Source: an uncultured Allorhizobium sp.
Lineage (GTDB): Bacteria; Pseudomonadota; Alphaproteobacteria; Rhizobiales; Rhizobiaceae
Assembly (NCBI GenBank): GCA_958439205.1
Contig: OY288189.1
Coordinates: forward strand, 3,673,001 to 3,737,000
Direction of reading: 5' to 3'
DNA: 64,000 nt
Every line of letters starts with the position of its first letter. Within the stretch, counting starts at the first letter, position 1. Position numbers and translations under genes: made by a program. The notes below the pieces were generated by a model. It did no database searches. It was given only the letters and a program-made list of their open reading frames with translations, and was not told where the DNA came from. Positions 17,414 to 25,109 of the stretch are shown here, one piece after another.

Positions 17414-17854
17414 TCACATGAGGCCAAGCGTGATTGCCGCCAGCACCAGATAGCGGCCGGCCTTTGCGATCGTGACGAGGACGAGGAAGGTGATGAAGGG
17501 CGTGCGCAGGACGCCGGCGACCACCGTCAGCGGATCGCCGATGATCGGCACCCAGGACAAAAGCAGCGACCAGATGCCGAAGCGGCGATACCAGGCCTCG
17601 GCTTGGGGGAGCCTTGGCCGGGACACCGGAAACCAGGGCCGATCGCGGAAACGCTCGATGAAACGGCCGAGCAGCCAGTTAACCACTGAACCCAGCACAT
17701 TGCCTATCGTTGCGACGAGCAGCAGAAGGATGAGCGAGCGATCGCCCGCGACGATCAGGCCGACAAGCACGGCTTCCGACTGCGCCGGCACGATGGTCGC
17801 GGCGAGGAAGGCAGCCAGAAACAGGGCAAGATAGGAAGCGAGAGCGGTGATCAC
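17414..17854 (-). CDS. YqaA-like membrane protein (SNARE-associated/DedA superfamily)
   Basis: The 146-residue membrane protein starts at GTG 17854. It has four to five hydrophobic segments with the VTT-domain features IVPAQSEAVLVGLI near the start, GNVLGSVVNWLLGRF in the middle, and WVPIIGDPLTVVAGVLRTPF, the re-entrant loop motif of DedA-like proteins, near residues 100-119. DedA/VTT proteins are linked to lipid scrambling and membrane potential maintenance; YqaA itself is not well characterised. It converges with the DUF982 gene. Confidence 0.8.
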   Translation of the reverse strand: MITALASYLALFLAAFLAATIVPAQSEAVLVGLIVAGDRSLILLLLVATIGNVLGSVVNWLLGRFIERFRDRPWFPVSRPRLPQAEAWYRRFGIWSLLLSWVPIIGDPLTVVAGVLRTPFITFLVLVTIAKAGRYLVLAAITLGLM

Positions 17855-18049
17855 GCAGCCGGTCTAGCGCGGGCATTCGGCGCTGGCAATCGGGCGATGA
17901 GCGGGCAAAGCAGAGAGGCTGCTCACAATCGGGCGAGGCACGACTGCACAAACCGGATGCCAGACATGGAATGGCCGCCATGCATCCGGGGGACGATGCA
18001 TGGCGGCCGCGATGGCCCGGGGGCTGGCCATCAGTACTCTAGGGTCGGG

Positions 18050-18355
18050 TCAGACGACGCGGCGGGCGGCCTGTTCGATGCGCTCGGCGGAGGAAACCTC
18101 ATCGGCATCGATGACACGCGTGCCTTCAACCCGGGCACCGGGCTGGAGACCGTCGAAGCCAACGTCGCGGACCTGATGCGGCGAAGGTGTGGTGATCGCA
18201 CCATGGTTCGGATCGTTGACGTCCTGCCCTTTCACGCCGTCTTCGGTGCGCGCATGTTCGCCCGGGGCGTTGCGCGTCTCGCGCTCGCTGGTCGCATCGG
18301 CGATCAGCTGGTCGAGTTCGTCCGCGGTCATGGCGCTCAGATCGAAATCCTGCAT
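18050..18355 (-). CDS. Small acidic hydrophilic protein, unknown function
   Basis: The 101-residue protein begins MQDFDLSAMTADELDQLIADATSERE, and GGGAGAG precedes the ATG. The first 30 residues look like a short helical hairpin, and the remainder (NAPGEHARTEDGVKGQDVNDPNHG ...) is polar and probably disordered. No domain is recognised. The frame is open up to 18478, but the extension is basic and has no ribosome-binding site. The next minus-strand gene upstream (18479-18772) encodes a protein of similar character, 123 bases away, so they may be expressed together. Confidence 0.6.
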   Translation of the reverse strand: MQDFDLSAMTADELDQLIADATSERETRNAPGEHARTEDGVKGQDVNDPNHGAITTPSPHQVRDVGFDGLQPGARVEGTRVIDADEVSSAERIEQAARRVV

Positions 18356-18478
18356 GGGTCTCTCCCTTTGTTTGTCTGTTGAAAGCTTCAACGCGCGAGT
18401 TGGAAAAAGGTGCCACCGGGCCCGCACGATCCTTGCAATTGATCGACGGGCGTCGGGCTCAGGGTGCCAACCCCGCAC

Positions 18479-18772
18479 TCACCGCTCGGCATTGTCGGCA
18501 TTGGCGAGTGGCGAGGGACGACCGTCGGGACCATCCGGGGCCTCGCGCTGGTCGACGTCTTCCATGTCCTGGTCCACCAGAAAGGTGTCGGTGCCACCGA
18601 GGCGGCCTGCCTCGCGGGCGGCATCCTGGCGGGTGGCATCGATCTGCTCGTCGAGGCCGCCGTCGACTGGCTGGCGATCATTGCCTTCGCTAGTGCGCTC
18701 GGGGGATGGGCTGGTCTGATCGGCCGGATTGCGGGGATCGTTTTCCGGGTGATTGCTGTTGTCGCTGGTCAT
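18479..18772 (-). CDS. Small disordered acidic protein, unknown function
   Basis: The 97-residue protein is rich in Asp, Glu, Asn, Pro and Gln, starting MTSDNSNHPENDPRNPADQ; GGAGAA precedes its ATG at eight to nine bases. It has no membrane segment or signal and probably no stable fold, and a short helix GLDEQIDATRQDAAREAGRL is the only ordered candidate. I recognise no family. The opposite strand also has open frames, but these lack start signals. It may be a stress-induced hydrophilin-like protein; that is only a guess from composition. Confidence 0.5.
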   Translation of the reverse strand: MTSDNSNHPENDPRNPADQTSPSPERTSEGNDRQPVDGGLDEQIDATRQDAAREAGRLGGTDTFLVDQDMEDVDQREAPDGPDGRPSPLANADNAER

Positions 18773-19016
18773 CGAGGTTCTCCGTCCCTGGGTTTCGGGC
18801 TTTATCTCTCACCCAACGACAGGCTGCCGGATTTCGTTCCGTAGGGGACGGTTTGAACTGATGGAGGGGGCTGGAGATGTGTTGCCCCGAGGGCATCCTG
18901 ATTTACGCCGGGCGCGCTTCGCTGCTGGCGCGATGGGATCGGCATGCCGCAGGACGCGGCACGGCGCTCCGGCACGAGCCTGGTCGATGCCTTAGTCCGC
19001 CAGGTCAGTAGAGAAA
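18773..19016. other. Non-coding stretch between small genes and the PAS chemoreceptor
   Basis: Together with the terminator that follows, this makes about 330 bases without a gene. I see only the promoter side of the 18772 gene; overlapping short open frames have no support. Confidence 0.4.
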
Positions 19017-19042
19017 CGTCCCGCCAGGTGGATGGCGGGACG
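19012..19042 (-). terminator. Terminator of the PAS chemoreceptor gene
   Basis: CGTCCCGCC (19017-19025) and GGCGGGACG (19034-19042) form a perfect 9-bp stem with an 8-base loop. In minus-strand direction it is followed by TTTC. It lies about 60 bases after the chemoreceptor stop. Confidence 0.65.
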
Positions 19043-19101
19043 CGCTAAGTCAAAAGGTTTGAGGTGAAGGGCCTAGCCGTCGCGGCGTTGAGAGCGCCGG
19101 C

Positions 19102-20790
19102 TCAGGCCGCCCGCCCGATCGATCGCGGCGCCTGTCCGCCCCTTGCTCCCGTGGTCTGGAAGCGGGAGACCATGGTGAACAGTTCGCGCGCGCTTTCGGC
19201 AAGAGAGGCCGCCGTGGCGCTCGCTTCCTCGCCGGTCGCGGCACTCTGCTGGGTGACCTTGTCGAGCGTGTTGATGGCGCCATTGATCTCGCCGATGCCC
19301 TGCGCCTGCTCGCGCGCGGCAATGGCGATGGCATCAACATTGCCGTCGATTTCCTGCACCTGGTCGACGATCGACTGCAAGGCATGACCGGTCTTGTCGA
19401 CAAGGCTGACGCCATGCTGGACGGCATCGGAGGCCTTGGCGATCAGGCCCTTGATATCCTTGGCGGCACTGGCCGAGCGCTGGGCAAGCTCGCGGACTTC
19501 CTGGGCGACCACCGCAAAGCCCTTGCCGGCTTCGCCTGCACGGGCGGCTTCCACGCCGGCATTGAGAGCGAGAAGGTTGGTCTGGAAGGCGATCTCGTCG
19601 ATCACGCCGATGATGTTCTCGATTTCCTTGGAAGAGCTGGCGATTTCGCCCATGGCCGAGGTCGCCTGCTTGACGACGAGACCGGAGCCTTCGGCATTGG
19701 AGCGCATCTCGCCGACCAGCTTGGTGGTTGCCTGCGTGCGACCCGTTGTGTCCTTGATGGTGGTGGTGATCTCTTCCAGGGCAGCGGCCGTTTCCTCCAC
19801 CGTTGCCGCCTGGCGCTCGCCATTGGTGGCGATGCCATTGGCGATATCATTGATGACGGTCGCATTGTCCGACAGGGCCTGGACGGCATGAACAATGCCG
19901 CTCAACGTATCATCCAGCGCATGGGCGGCGGTGTTGACGTCCAGTCTCGTCGCTTCCAGCACCGCGTCCACGGGATCGTTGAGGCGCACGGTCAGGTCGC
20001 CTTCGGCAAGTTTCTTGATCGCAGCGCCGATGATCTTCACGGCCTTCATGCGGCCGCTGATGTCGGTTGCGACCTTGACGACCCGATAGACCTTGCCGCG
20101 GGAATTGAACACCGGCGTGTAGGCCGCCTGGATCCAGACCTCGCGGCCGCCCTTGCCATAACGCACGAAGTTCGACGAGGTGAACTTGCCGGCGCGCAGG
20201 TCGTCCCAGAAACCGGCATAGTCGGAGCTCCCGACATAGGTCGGGTCGCAGAACATCCGATGTTGCTTGCCGATGACTTCTGAGCGGTCGTAGCCCATGG
20301 CATTCAGGAAGTTGTCGTTGACCTCGACGATGGTGCCATCGGGTTCGAACTCGATGATCGCCTGCGACTGATCAATGGCGCGCAGCAGATTGATATCATG
20401 CAGGGCGACGATCTTGGTCGCGGTGATATCGGATGCGATCTTCAGAATACGGGTTACCCGGCCGCCAGAATAGACGGGATTGTAGGTCGCCTCGATCCAG
20501 ACATCTTCGCCAGCCTTGGTCTGACGGCGGAACTGGCCACCCTGGAAACGGCCAGCCGCGAGATCGGACCAGAAGCGCTGGTAATCCGGCGACTGGCGGA
20601 TGGCGTCCTCGCAGAAGATGCGGTGATGCTTGCCGACGATCTCGTCGAGACGGTAGCCGAGCGTTTTCAGAAAGTTCTCATTGGCATCCAGGATCGTGCC
20701 ATCTGGCGCAAACCAGATCATGGCCTGGGTTGCTGAAAGCGCTTTCATGTCGTCGGCAAGCTTATTCGCGTTCAGGATGTTCGACAGCAT
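19102..20790 (-). CDS. Soluble chemoreceptor with two PAS domains
   Basis: The 562-residue protein has no membrane helix. PAS 1 (about residues 22-125) and PAS 2 (about 145-247) are similar to each other; both carry the DANENF/EVNDNF, GY..DEI/SEVIGK(H/Q)HR.F(C) and W(I)(E/Q)A.Y.PV motifs of the PAS-3/Aer-like type. A short HAMP-like linker ([12 protein letters not shown]) leads to the methyl-accepting signalling domain, with hairpin tip [22 protein letters not shown]. Such proteins sense intracellular redox or small ligands through a cofactor. I chose Met at 20790, preceded by GAGGG; the frame is open to 20820. A terminator hairpin follows at 19017-19042. Confidence 0.9.
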   Translation of the reverse strand: MLSNILNANKLADDMKALSATQAMIWFAPDGTILDANENFLKTLGYRLDEIVGKHHRIFCEDAIRQSPDYQRFWSDLAAGRFQGGQFRRQTKAGEDVWIEATYNPVYSGGRVTRILKIASDITATKIVALHDINLLRAIDQSQAIIEFEPDGTIVEVNDNFLNAMGYDRSEVIGKQHRMFCDPTYVGSSDYAGFWDDLRAGKFTSSNFVRYGKGGREVWIQAAYTPVFNSRGKVYRVVKVATDISGRMKAVKIIGAAIKKLAEGDLTVRLNDPVDAVLEATRLDVNTAAHALDDTLSGIVHAVQALSDNATVINDIANGIATNGERQAATVEETAAALEEITTTIKDTTGRTQATTKLVGEMRSNAEGSGLVVKQATSAMGEIASSSKEIENIIGVIDEIAFQTNLLALNAGVEAARAGEAGKGFAVVAQEVRELAQRSASAAKDIKGLIAKASDAVQHGVSLVDKTGHALQSIVDQVQEIDGNVDAIAIAAREQAQGIGEINGAINTLDKVTQQSAATGEEASATAASLAESARELFTMVSRFQTTGARGGQAPRSIGRAA

Positions 20791-21126
20791 TGGCAGCGCC
20801 CTCATTGCACATTGCCACAATCTAAAACACGGTCGCGTTAATGGTTACTGAATGCAATCTTGCGAATTGTTAAAAATAGTAAACGCGATGCGCGAGCACC
20901 ATCAGGACCGTGCACAGAGGTTGAATGCGGGGGCGCTCACTTGCCTTGACGTGCCGGGCGGGAGGGGGATTTTCGGCTTGGCGTGGCGGGTTGGGCGGGA
21001 TGGGCGTTTGGTTCCGGGTTCAGGTGTGAGGTGTCAGTCATCGCGGCGGATCATGCCGGAGATGGCGGCGCATTGCATTCCTTCCAGACATCATTACCTA
21101 TGAGTGCATGACGTCTTGGTGCGGGG
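20791..21126. other. Non-coding stretch before the STAND gene
   Basis: These 336 bases hold the divergent promoters of the PAS chemoreceptor and the STAND gene. The part at 20820-20890 is AT-richer. No further gene, repeat or clear operator is seen. Confidence 0.45.
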
Positions 21127-24100
21127 GTGCAAAGATTGCCGAACGACGATCTCATTATTGCAACTCCAGAAAATGCTGGTTCCGCATCCGGAATTCTTGC
21201 CGATCTTCTTGATGGCGGCGTTGCCGCGCTTTTGGATGACAAGGACATCAAGCATGCCTGCCTGAAGGAACTGGCTGACGCCGGCTGCCGCCCGCCTGCC
21301 AATCATGTGGTTTGGTTCTGTGTCAGGAAACTGGCGAGTGCCGCCGAGGGCTTTGTGTCGGAGACGCTCCAGTCGAAGCTCATCGACATTCTGGAGGCTA
21401 ATCCAAAGATTGCCGGGGTTCTGCGGCGGGTCTGCAATTTGAAATCCGCCGAAAAGGACAAGAACTCACTCAAGCAAAGATTGCTGGAAGAACTGAATGC
21501 GCCGGCCGCAGACGAAGAGACGGTGCAGGCAGACATGACGACCGAGCTGGAGGTGGTCACTGCTCTACACAATCGATCGGTCCTGCATGGCCTCTCCGGG
21601 CAGATCGCCGACCTCGCCAAGGACATCAGCGCGACGCTGGAGACCGTGTTGCGCGACATGACGGAACCGCGGCTGCTAACGGCAGGGGTCGATGGGAATT
21701 GGGAGCGCAGCGGCCGGATACATTCCGTGCTGGAACGTCTGACCTATACATCCGGCCTCTATGGCTTTCACGGCCGCGAGGATGAGTTGGCGGTTCTCGG
21801 CAGTTTCCTTAGCCAGATCGATTCTTCCCCGGCTATGAACCGCTTCAGCTGGCTGCTTTTGACAGGACCGGGTGGCGAGGGCAAAAGCCGACTGGCTTTG
21901 GAATTCTGCAAGAACCACGTTCCAGCGCCCTGGAATGCGGGCAAGCTTGGCTTTGAGGAACTGAAGGCACTGACGGGAGGGCCATTCAACTGGCGGCCGC
22001 GCCGTCCGACTTTGTTCGTGATCGACTATCCCGCCCAGTCACCCGAAGCAGTGAACAAACTGCTCCGCATGCTCGACCGGGACTGGAGAAAATTCGATCT
22101 GCCGGTGCGGGTGTTGCTATTAGAGCGGGATATCAAGGGGGAATGGTTCAAGCAATTTCTGGGCGGCGATTCGGCAAGCCAGGGGCTGCTGGACCATGTG
22201 TTCGGCAATATGCGTGACGGTTTTCCAGTGCCGCCACTGGCGCCAGAGGCGATAATCACCCTCATGAAAGAGCGGTTTGAAAGCGCTGGCCTAGAGCCGC
22301 CGCCCGATGATCGGCTGCTATTCTCCGCATGGAAAATCGATTCCCGCGGCTATGAGACCGTTGAGGGAATCATTCCCCTGCCTCGTGCCCTATTTGCCTC
22401 AGCCGTCGCCGAAACGCTGATCGAGGCGATTGGTCTGGGAGACGTCGAGCTCGATGCCGTAATCGAAGCCTTGGATCGCAATGATATCTTTGACGGCTTG
22501 ATTGACCGAGAGCGTCAAACACGCTGGCGTCCGGCTTGCGGTCAGAATTCAGCAAAGCTGGAATGGCACGAAAATCTGCTGGCTTTTGCCACCATGGGCT
22601 TGGGTCTGCCGCGCTCAGCCCTGATTACGCCTCAAGCCAAAAGGCTGCGTGGCGAAGTCCTACCGCTTGGACCAGACGTGAGCGTTCTGGAAGCCATGGG
22701 CTCCAGCGAGCCCAACTCCGGCGTTGATGCGGTCGAGCCGGATATCCTCGGCGAGCACTTTGTGCTTTCGCGGCTTGAGTCGTTGCAGAAAGCCGGACTG
22801 GCGCAAGAGCTTATTGACGCCGCTTTCGAACTGGATCGCGGCGACTTCTTGCGGTTCTGCCTCAGATGCCTGAACGATTTTCCTGATCGAACAAGAGGAG
22901 TCGGGATATTGTCTCCGAGCGAAACGATCAGCTTGGAGGGTGCCAGGCTATTTACTGGCTTGTGCATAGATCTGATTGCTTCGCTTGGCGATCAAGGCGA
23001 TTGGTCGGAACTAGATCACTTGCGATCACGGATTATGTCATTCCGGGATAGGTTCTCGACGGACCCGATCCTCGCCCGTCGAGAAGCCATGGCCGCCTTC
23101 AACATAGTCACCCGCGCTAGCATGGCAGGCGACTGGGGACGTGTCGAAACCATGTTAACCCGGTTGGATGCTATACACGTCTCGTTCCCCAATAGTGCCG
23201 AGATCGGCCTAGAACAGTCTAAGGCTGCTTTCAACGTCAGCGCGCGCGCCAGCGCAGCAGGAGACTGGCTACGAGTCGAGACCATGTTTAATCGCCTTGA
23301 CGCACTGCGCGCTGATTTCCCTGACCAGCCCGAAATCGCCCAGCACGAGGCCGCCGCTGCTGTCAATGTCACCGGTCACGCTGGCGCCGCTAGCGACTGG
23401 GCGAGATGCGAAGTGATGCTCGACCGTCTGGGCTCAGTGCGCGCTAGTTTCCCTGACCAAACCGAGATTGCCCGGCACGAAGCTATGGCCGCCTTCAACG
23501 TGCTTGCCAGCGCCGACGCGACAGGAGATCGGCCACGAGTTGAGGCCATGTTCAACCGCCTTGATGCACTAAGCGCCGCCTTCCCTAACGATGAAGATAT
23601 TGCCTTCGCACAGGCCAAGTCCGCCGGTATAGTCCTCTGCAACGCCAGCGCAGCAGGCGACTGGCTACGTGTCGATGCCGGGTTCAAACATCTAGACGCA
23701 CTGCGCACCAAATTTCCTGACCACTCAGATATCGGTCGGCAGGAAGCCATGGCTGCAGTCAACGTGACATCTTATGCCGGCGCAGCGGGCGACTGGGTAT
23801 ACGTGGAGGCCATGGTAAACCGCCTACACGCATTGTGGGTTCAAATCCCTGCAGATGACGAAATCGTGCGGCAGTGCGCCATGGCCGCAGTCAACGTTAC
23901 CATCCATGCCGGCGGGTCAGGCATCTGGACTCTCGTGGAAGCCATACATTTTTGGGTGAAGGCGCTTGTCGGCGGCTTTGAGTCCAACAGCGAGATCGCC
24001 AGCATGTGTGGCCACGCAAGCGCCCGACGATACTATTCATATCGACAGGCAGGGCAGTGGCCGGATTTGGATCAGAGCGCTGATGCTGCTTTGGGAGCAA

Positions 24101-24279
24101 TGGCGCGTATCGTTTGGTCCGCCGAAAACAGCTCAACGACTGGCTTTGGCAGTTGCATAGCAGTTATCAAGGACGCGCACGTCCGGTTCCCCGATCACAA
24201 AGGAATTGAAGAAATCTTTCGTCTAGTGGGAGAGATCGGCGTGGACTGGAATCAGATTCCAGACATTGAGACAAGATGA
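21127..24279 (+). CDS. STAND-type NTPase with C-terminal 44-residue tandem repeats
   Basis: This 1050-residue protein has three parts. Residues 1 to about 205 are mostly helical and match no effector domain I recognise. An NTPase core follows, introduced by GFHGREDELAVL (about 213-224), with Walker A GPGGEGKS (247-254), Walker B LFVIDY (Asp300), a sensor-like LLLER (Arg334), a GxP-like PLPRALFA (417-424), and EPDILGEHFVL (537-547). Seven 44-residue repeats occupy about 651-958, plus one degenerate unit before them; each has the pattern EAMAAFNV..RA..AGDW.RVE.M..RLDAL...FPD..EIA and resembles TPR-like helical hairpins. STAND ATPases of this shape act as signal-induced switches, and several protect against phages. 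The start is GTG 21127 (or TTG 21136); no ATG is available. It is a lone gene. Confidence 0.85.
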   Translation: MQRLPNDDLIIATPENAGSASGILADLLDGGVAALLDDKDIKHACLKELADAGCRPPANHVVWFCVRKLASAAEGFVSETLQSKLIDILEANPKIAGVLRRVCNLKSAEKDKNSLKQRLLEELNAPAADEETVQADMTTELEVVTALHNRSVLHGLSGQIADLAKDISATLETVLRDMTEPRLLTAGVDGNWERSGRIHSVLERLTYTSGLYGFHGREDELAVLGSFLSQIDSSPAMNRFSWLLLTGPGGEGKSRLALEFCKNHVPAPWNAGKLGFEELKALTGGPFNWRPRRPTLFVIDYPAQSPEAVNKLLRMLDRDWRKFDLPVRVLLLERDIKGEWFKQFLGGDSASQGLLDHVFGNMRDGFPVPPLAPEAIITLMKERFESAGLEPPPDDRLLFSAWKIDSRGYETVEGIIPLPRALFASAVAETLIEAIGLGDVELDAVIEALDRNDIFDGLIDRERQTRWRPACGQNSAKLEWHENLLAFATMGLGLPRSALITPQAKRLRGEVLPLGPDVSVLEAMGSSEPNSGVDAVEPDILGEHFVLSRLESLQKAGLAQELIDAAFELDRGDFLRFCLRCLNDFPDRTRGVGILSPSETISLEGARLFTGLCIDLIASLGDQGDWSELDHLRSRIMSFRDRFSTDPILARREAMAAFNIVTRASMAGDWGRVETMLTRLDAIHVSFPNSAEIGLEQSKAAFNVSARASAAGDWLRVETMFNRLDALRADFPDQPEIAQHEAAAAVNVTGHAGAASDWARCEVMLDRLGSVRASFPDQTEIARHEAMAAFNVLASADATGDRPRVEAMFNRLDALSAAFPNDEDIAFAQAKSAGIVLCNASAAGDWLRVDAGFKHLDALRTKFPDHSDIGRQEAMAAVNVTSYAGAAGDWVYVEAMVNRLHALWVQIPADDEIVRQCAMAAVNVTIHAGGSGIWTLVEAIHFWVKALVGGFESNSEIASMCGHASARRYYSYRQAGQWPDLDQSADAALGAMARIVWSAENSSTTGFGSCIAVIKDAHVRFPDHKGIEEIFRLVGEIGVDWNQIPDIETR
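23077..24000 (+). repeat. Seven in-frame 132-bp repeats in the STAND gene
   Basis: The DNA encodes seven consecutive 44-residue units, starting at Arg651. Units diverge at many positions but keep Ala-Ala-x-Asn-Val, Gly-Asp-Trp, a Val-Glu pair, Arg-Leu-Asp-Ala-Leu and Phe-Pro-Asp. They are old, degenerate protein repeats rather than recent DNA duplications, and they probably form the ligand-sensing superhelix. Confidence 0.8.
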
Positions 24280-24295
24280 CCTCCCCCTGGGATGG

Positions 24296-24365
24296 CGCTT
24301 CTGGTTCCCCCTCACCCGGCCTCCGCTTCGCTCGGCCACCCTCTCCCCGAGGGGAGAGGAGTGGT
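24296..24365. repeat. Rhizobial intergenic repeat fragment
   Basis: CCCTCACCCGGCCTCCGCTT followed by the CTCTCCCC-GAG-GGGAGAG hairpin is the usual composition of the dispersed palindromic repeats of this group. It directly follows the STAND gene stop. Confidence 0.55.
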
Positions 24366-24397
24366 CGCCGGCGTTGTGGCGCCGATCTCCAAAACGC

Positions 24398-24428
24398 AAA
24401 AAGCCGCCAGGTTGCCCCGGCGGCTTTT
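24398..24428. terminator. Bidirectional terminator
   Basis: An AAAAA tract is followed by GCCGCC (24403-24408) and GGCGGC (24419-24424), then TTTT. The symmetry allows termination of both the STAND gene (+) and the small gene at 24454 (-). Confidence 0.75.
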
Positions 24429-24453
24429 GTGATTTCAAAGCCTGCTGCTCGTC

Positions 24454-24846
24454 TTAGACGAACTGGCTGAGGCCCGGGACAGAGGCGACGACTTCGTCGA
24501 CCACGTCGGCGCCGGCGTATTCGCGGGCAACCGCCATGGTTTCCTTGGCGAGCGTCGAGATTTCGCCCATGCCGAGGCCTTGCGACATCAGCTGCTGGCC
24601 GAGGCCCATGATGCCGCCGCCGCCGATGGCGCTCATCAGGCCGCCGAGGAGACCGCCGCCGCCGGCGCCTTCGCCATTGTGCTTGGCGACGAGTTCAGCG
24701 GCACCGGGGATGGCTTCGATCATGCGGGCGACCGGGCCGTCGGCTGCTTCGCGCTGCAGGAAGCCGAGCATCATGCCAAGGGCCGTTTCAGCCTTTTCCG
24801 GGGAAATGCCGACGCTGTCGGCGATGCGGGTGACGATTTCGCTCAT
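24454..24846 (-). CDS. DUF2267/DUF2780-like small protein
   Basis: The 130-residue protein starts MSEIVTRIADSVGISPEKAETALGMMLGFLQREA, a helical segment typical of the DUF2267/DUF2780 proteins. It has a glycine-rich centre (GEGAGGGGLLGGLMSAIGGGG) and a C-terminal helix pair ending VVASVPGLSQFV. The function is unknown; related proteins are small, helical and often stress-induced. AGGAGG precedes the ATG. A perfect 16-bp palindrome lies 25-40 bases upstream of the start, which suggests direct control by a dimeric regulator. There is no signal peptide. Confidence 0.7.
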   Translation of the reverse strand: MSEIVTRIADSVGISPEKAETALGMMLGFLQREAADGPVARMIEAIPGAAELVAKHNGEGAGGGGLLGGLMSAIGGGGIMGLGQQLMSQGLGMGEISTLAKETMAVAREYAGADVVDEVVASVPGLSQFV

Positions 24847-24870
24847 TCTCGAAGTCCTCCTGAGGCGATT

Positions 24871-24886
24871 TTGACGTTAACGTCAA
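24871..24886. promoter_or_regulatory. Perfect 16-bp palindrome TTGACGTTAACGTCAA
   Basis: The site is fully self-complementary and lies 25 bases before the start of the DUF2267-like gene, where it would overlap the transcription start or leader. It resembles the ACGT-containing palindromes used by some MerR-, TetR- and GntR-type regulators. The cognate regulator is not evident in the window. Confidence 0.65.
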
Positions 24887-25109
24887 CGTAATGGAAGTCG
24901 TTTCCGAACTCAAGCACCCGGGGCCGCCCCCGGCGAAAATTGCCGGGGATGCGACGGCTCCCGCAGTCGATAGGCAAGGCACTACGGGGGCACCTGTGAG
25001 GGGCCTGGCCGGGCCTGTTTCAGCTTGAGACATCCAACCGTTGTCGATGTTCCACACTCCTCCTATAAGAGCAAGCTGAAGTGTTGATGACGCAGGGAGA
25101 AACGTCCGC

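Noticed and set aside
23077..24000. Regularly spaced repeats as a CRISPR array
   Set aside because: The 132-bp periodicity is in frame within one large gene and encodes degenerate protein repeats; there are no identical short repeats with unique spacers and no cas genes.
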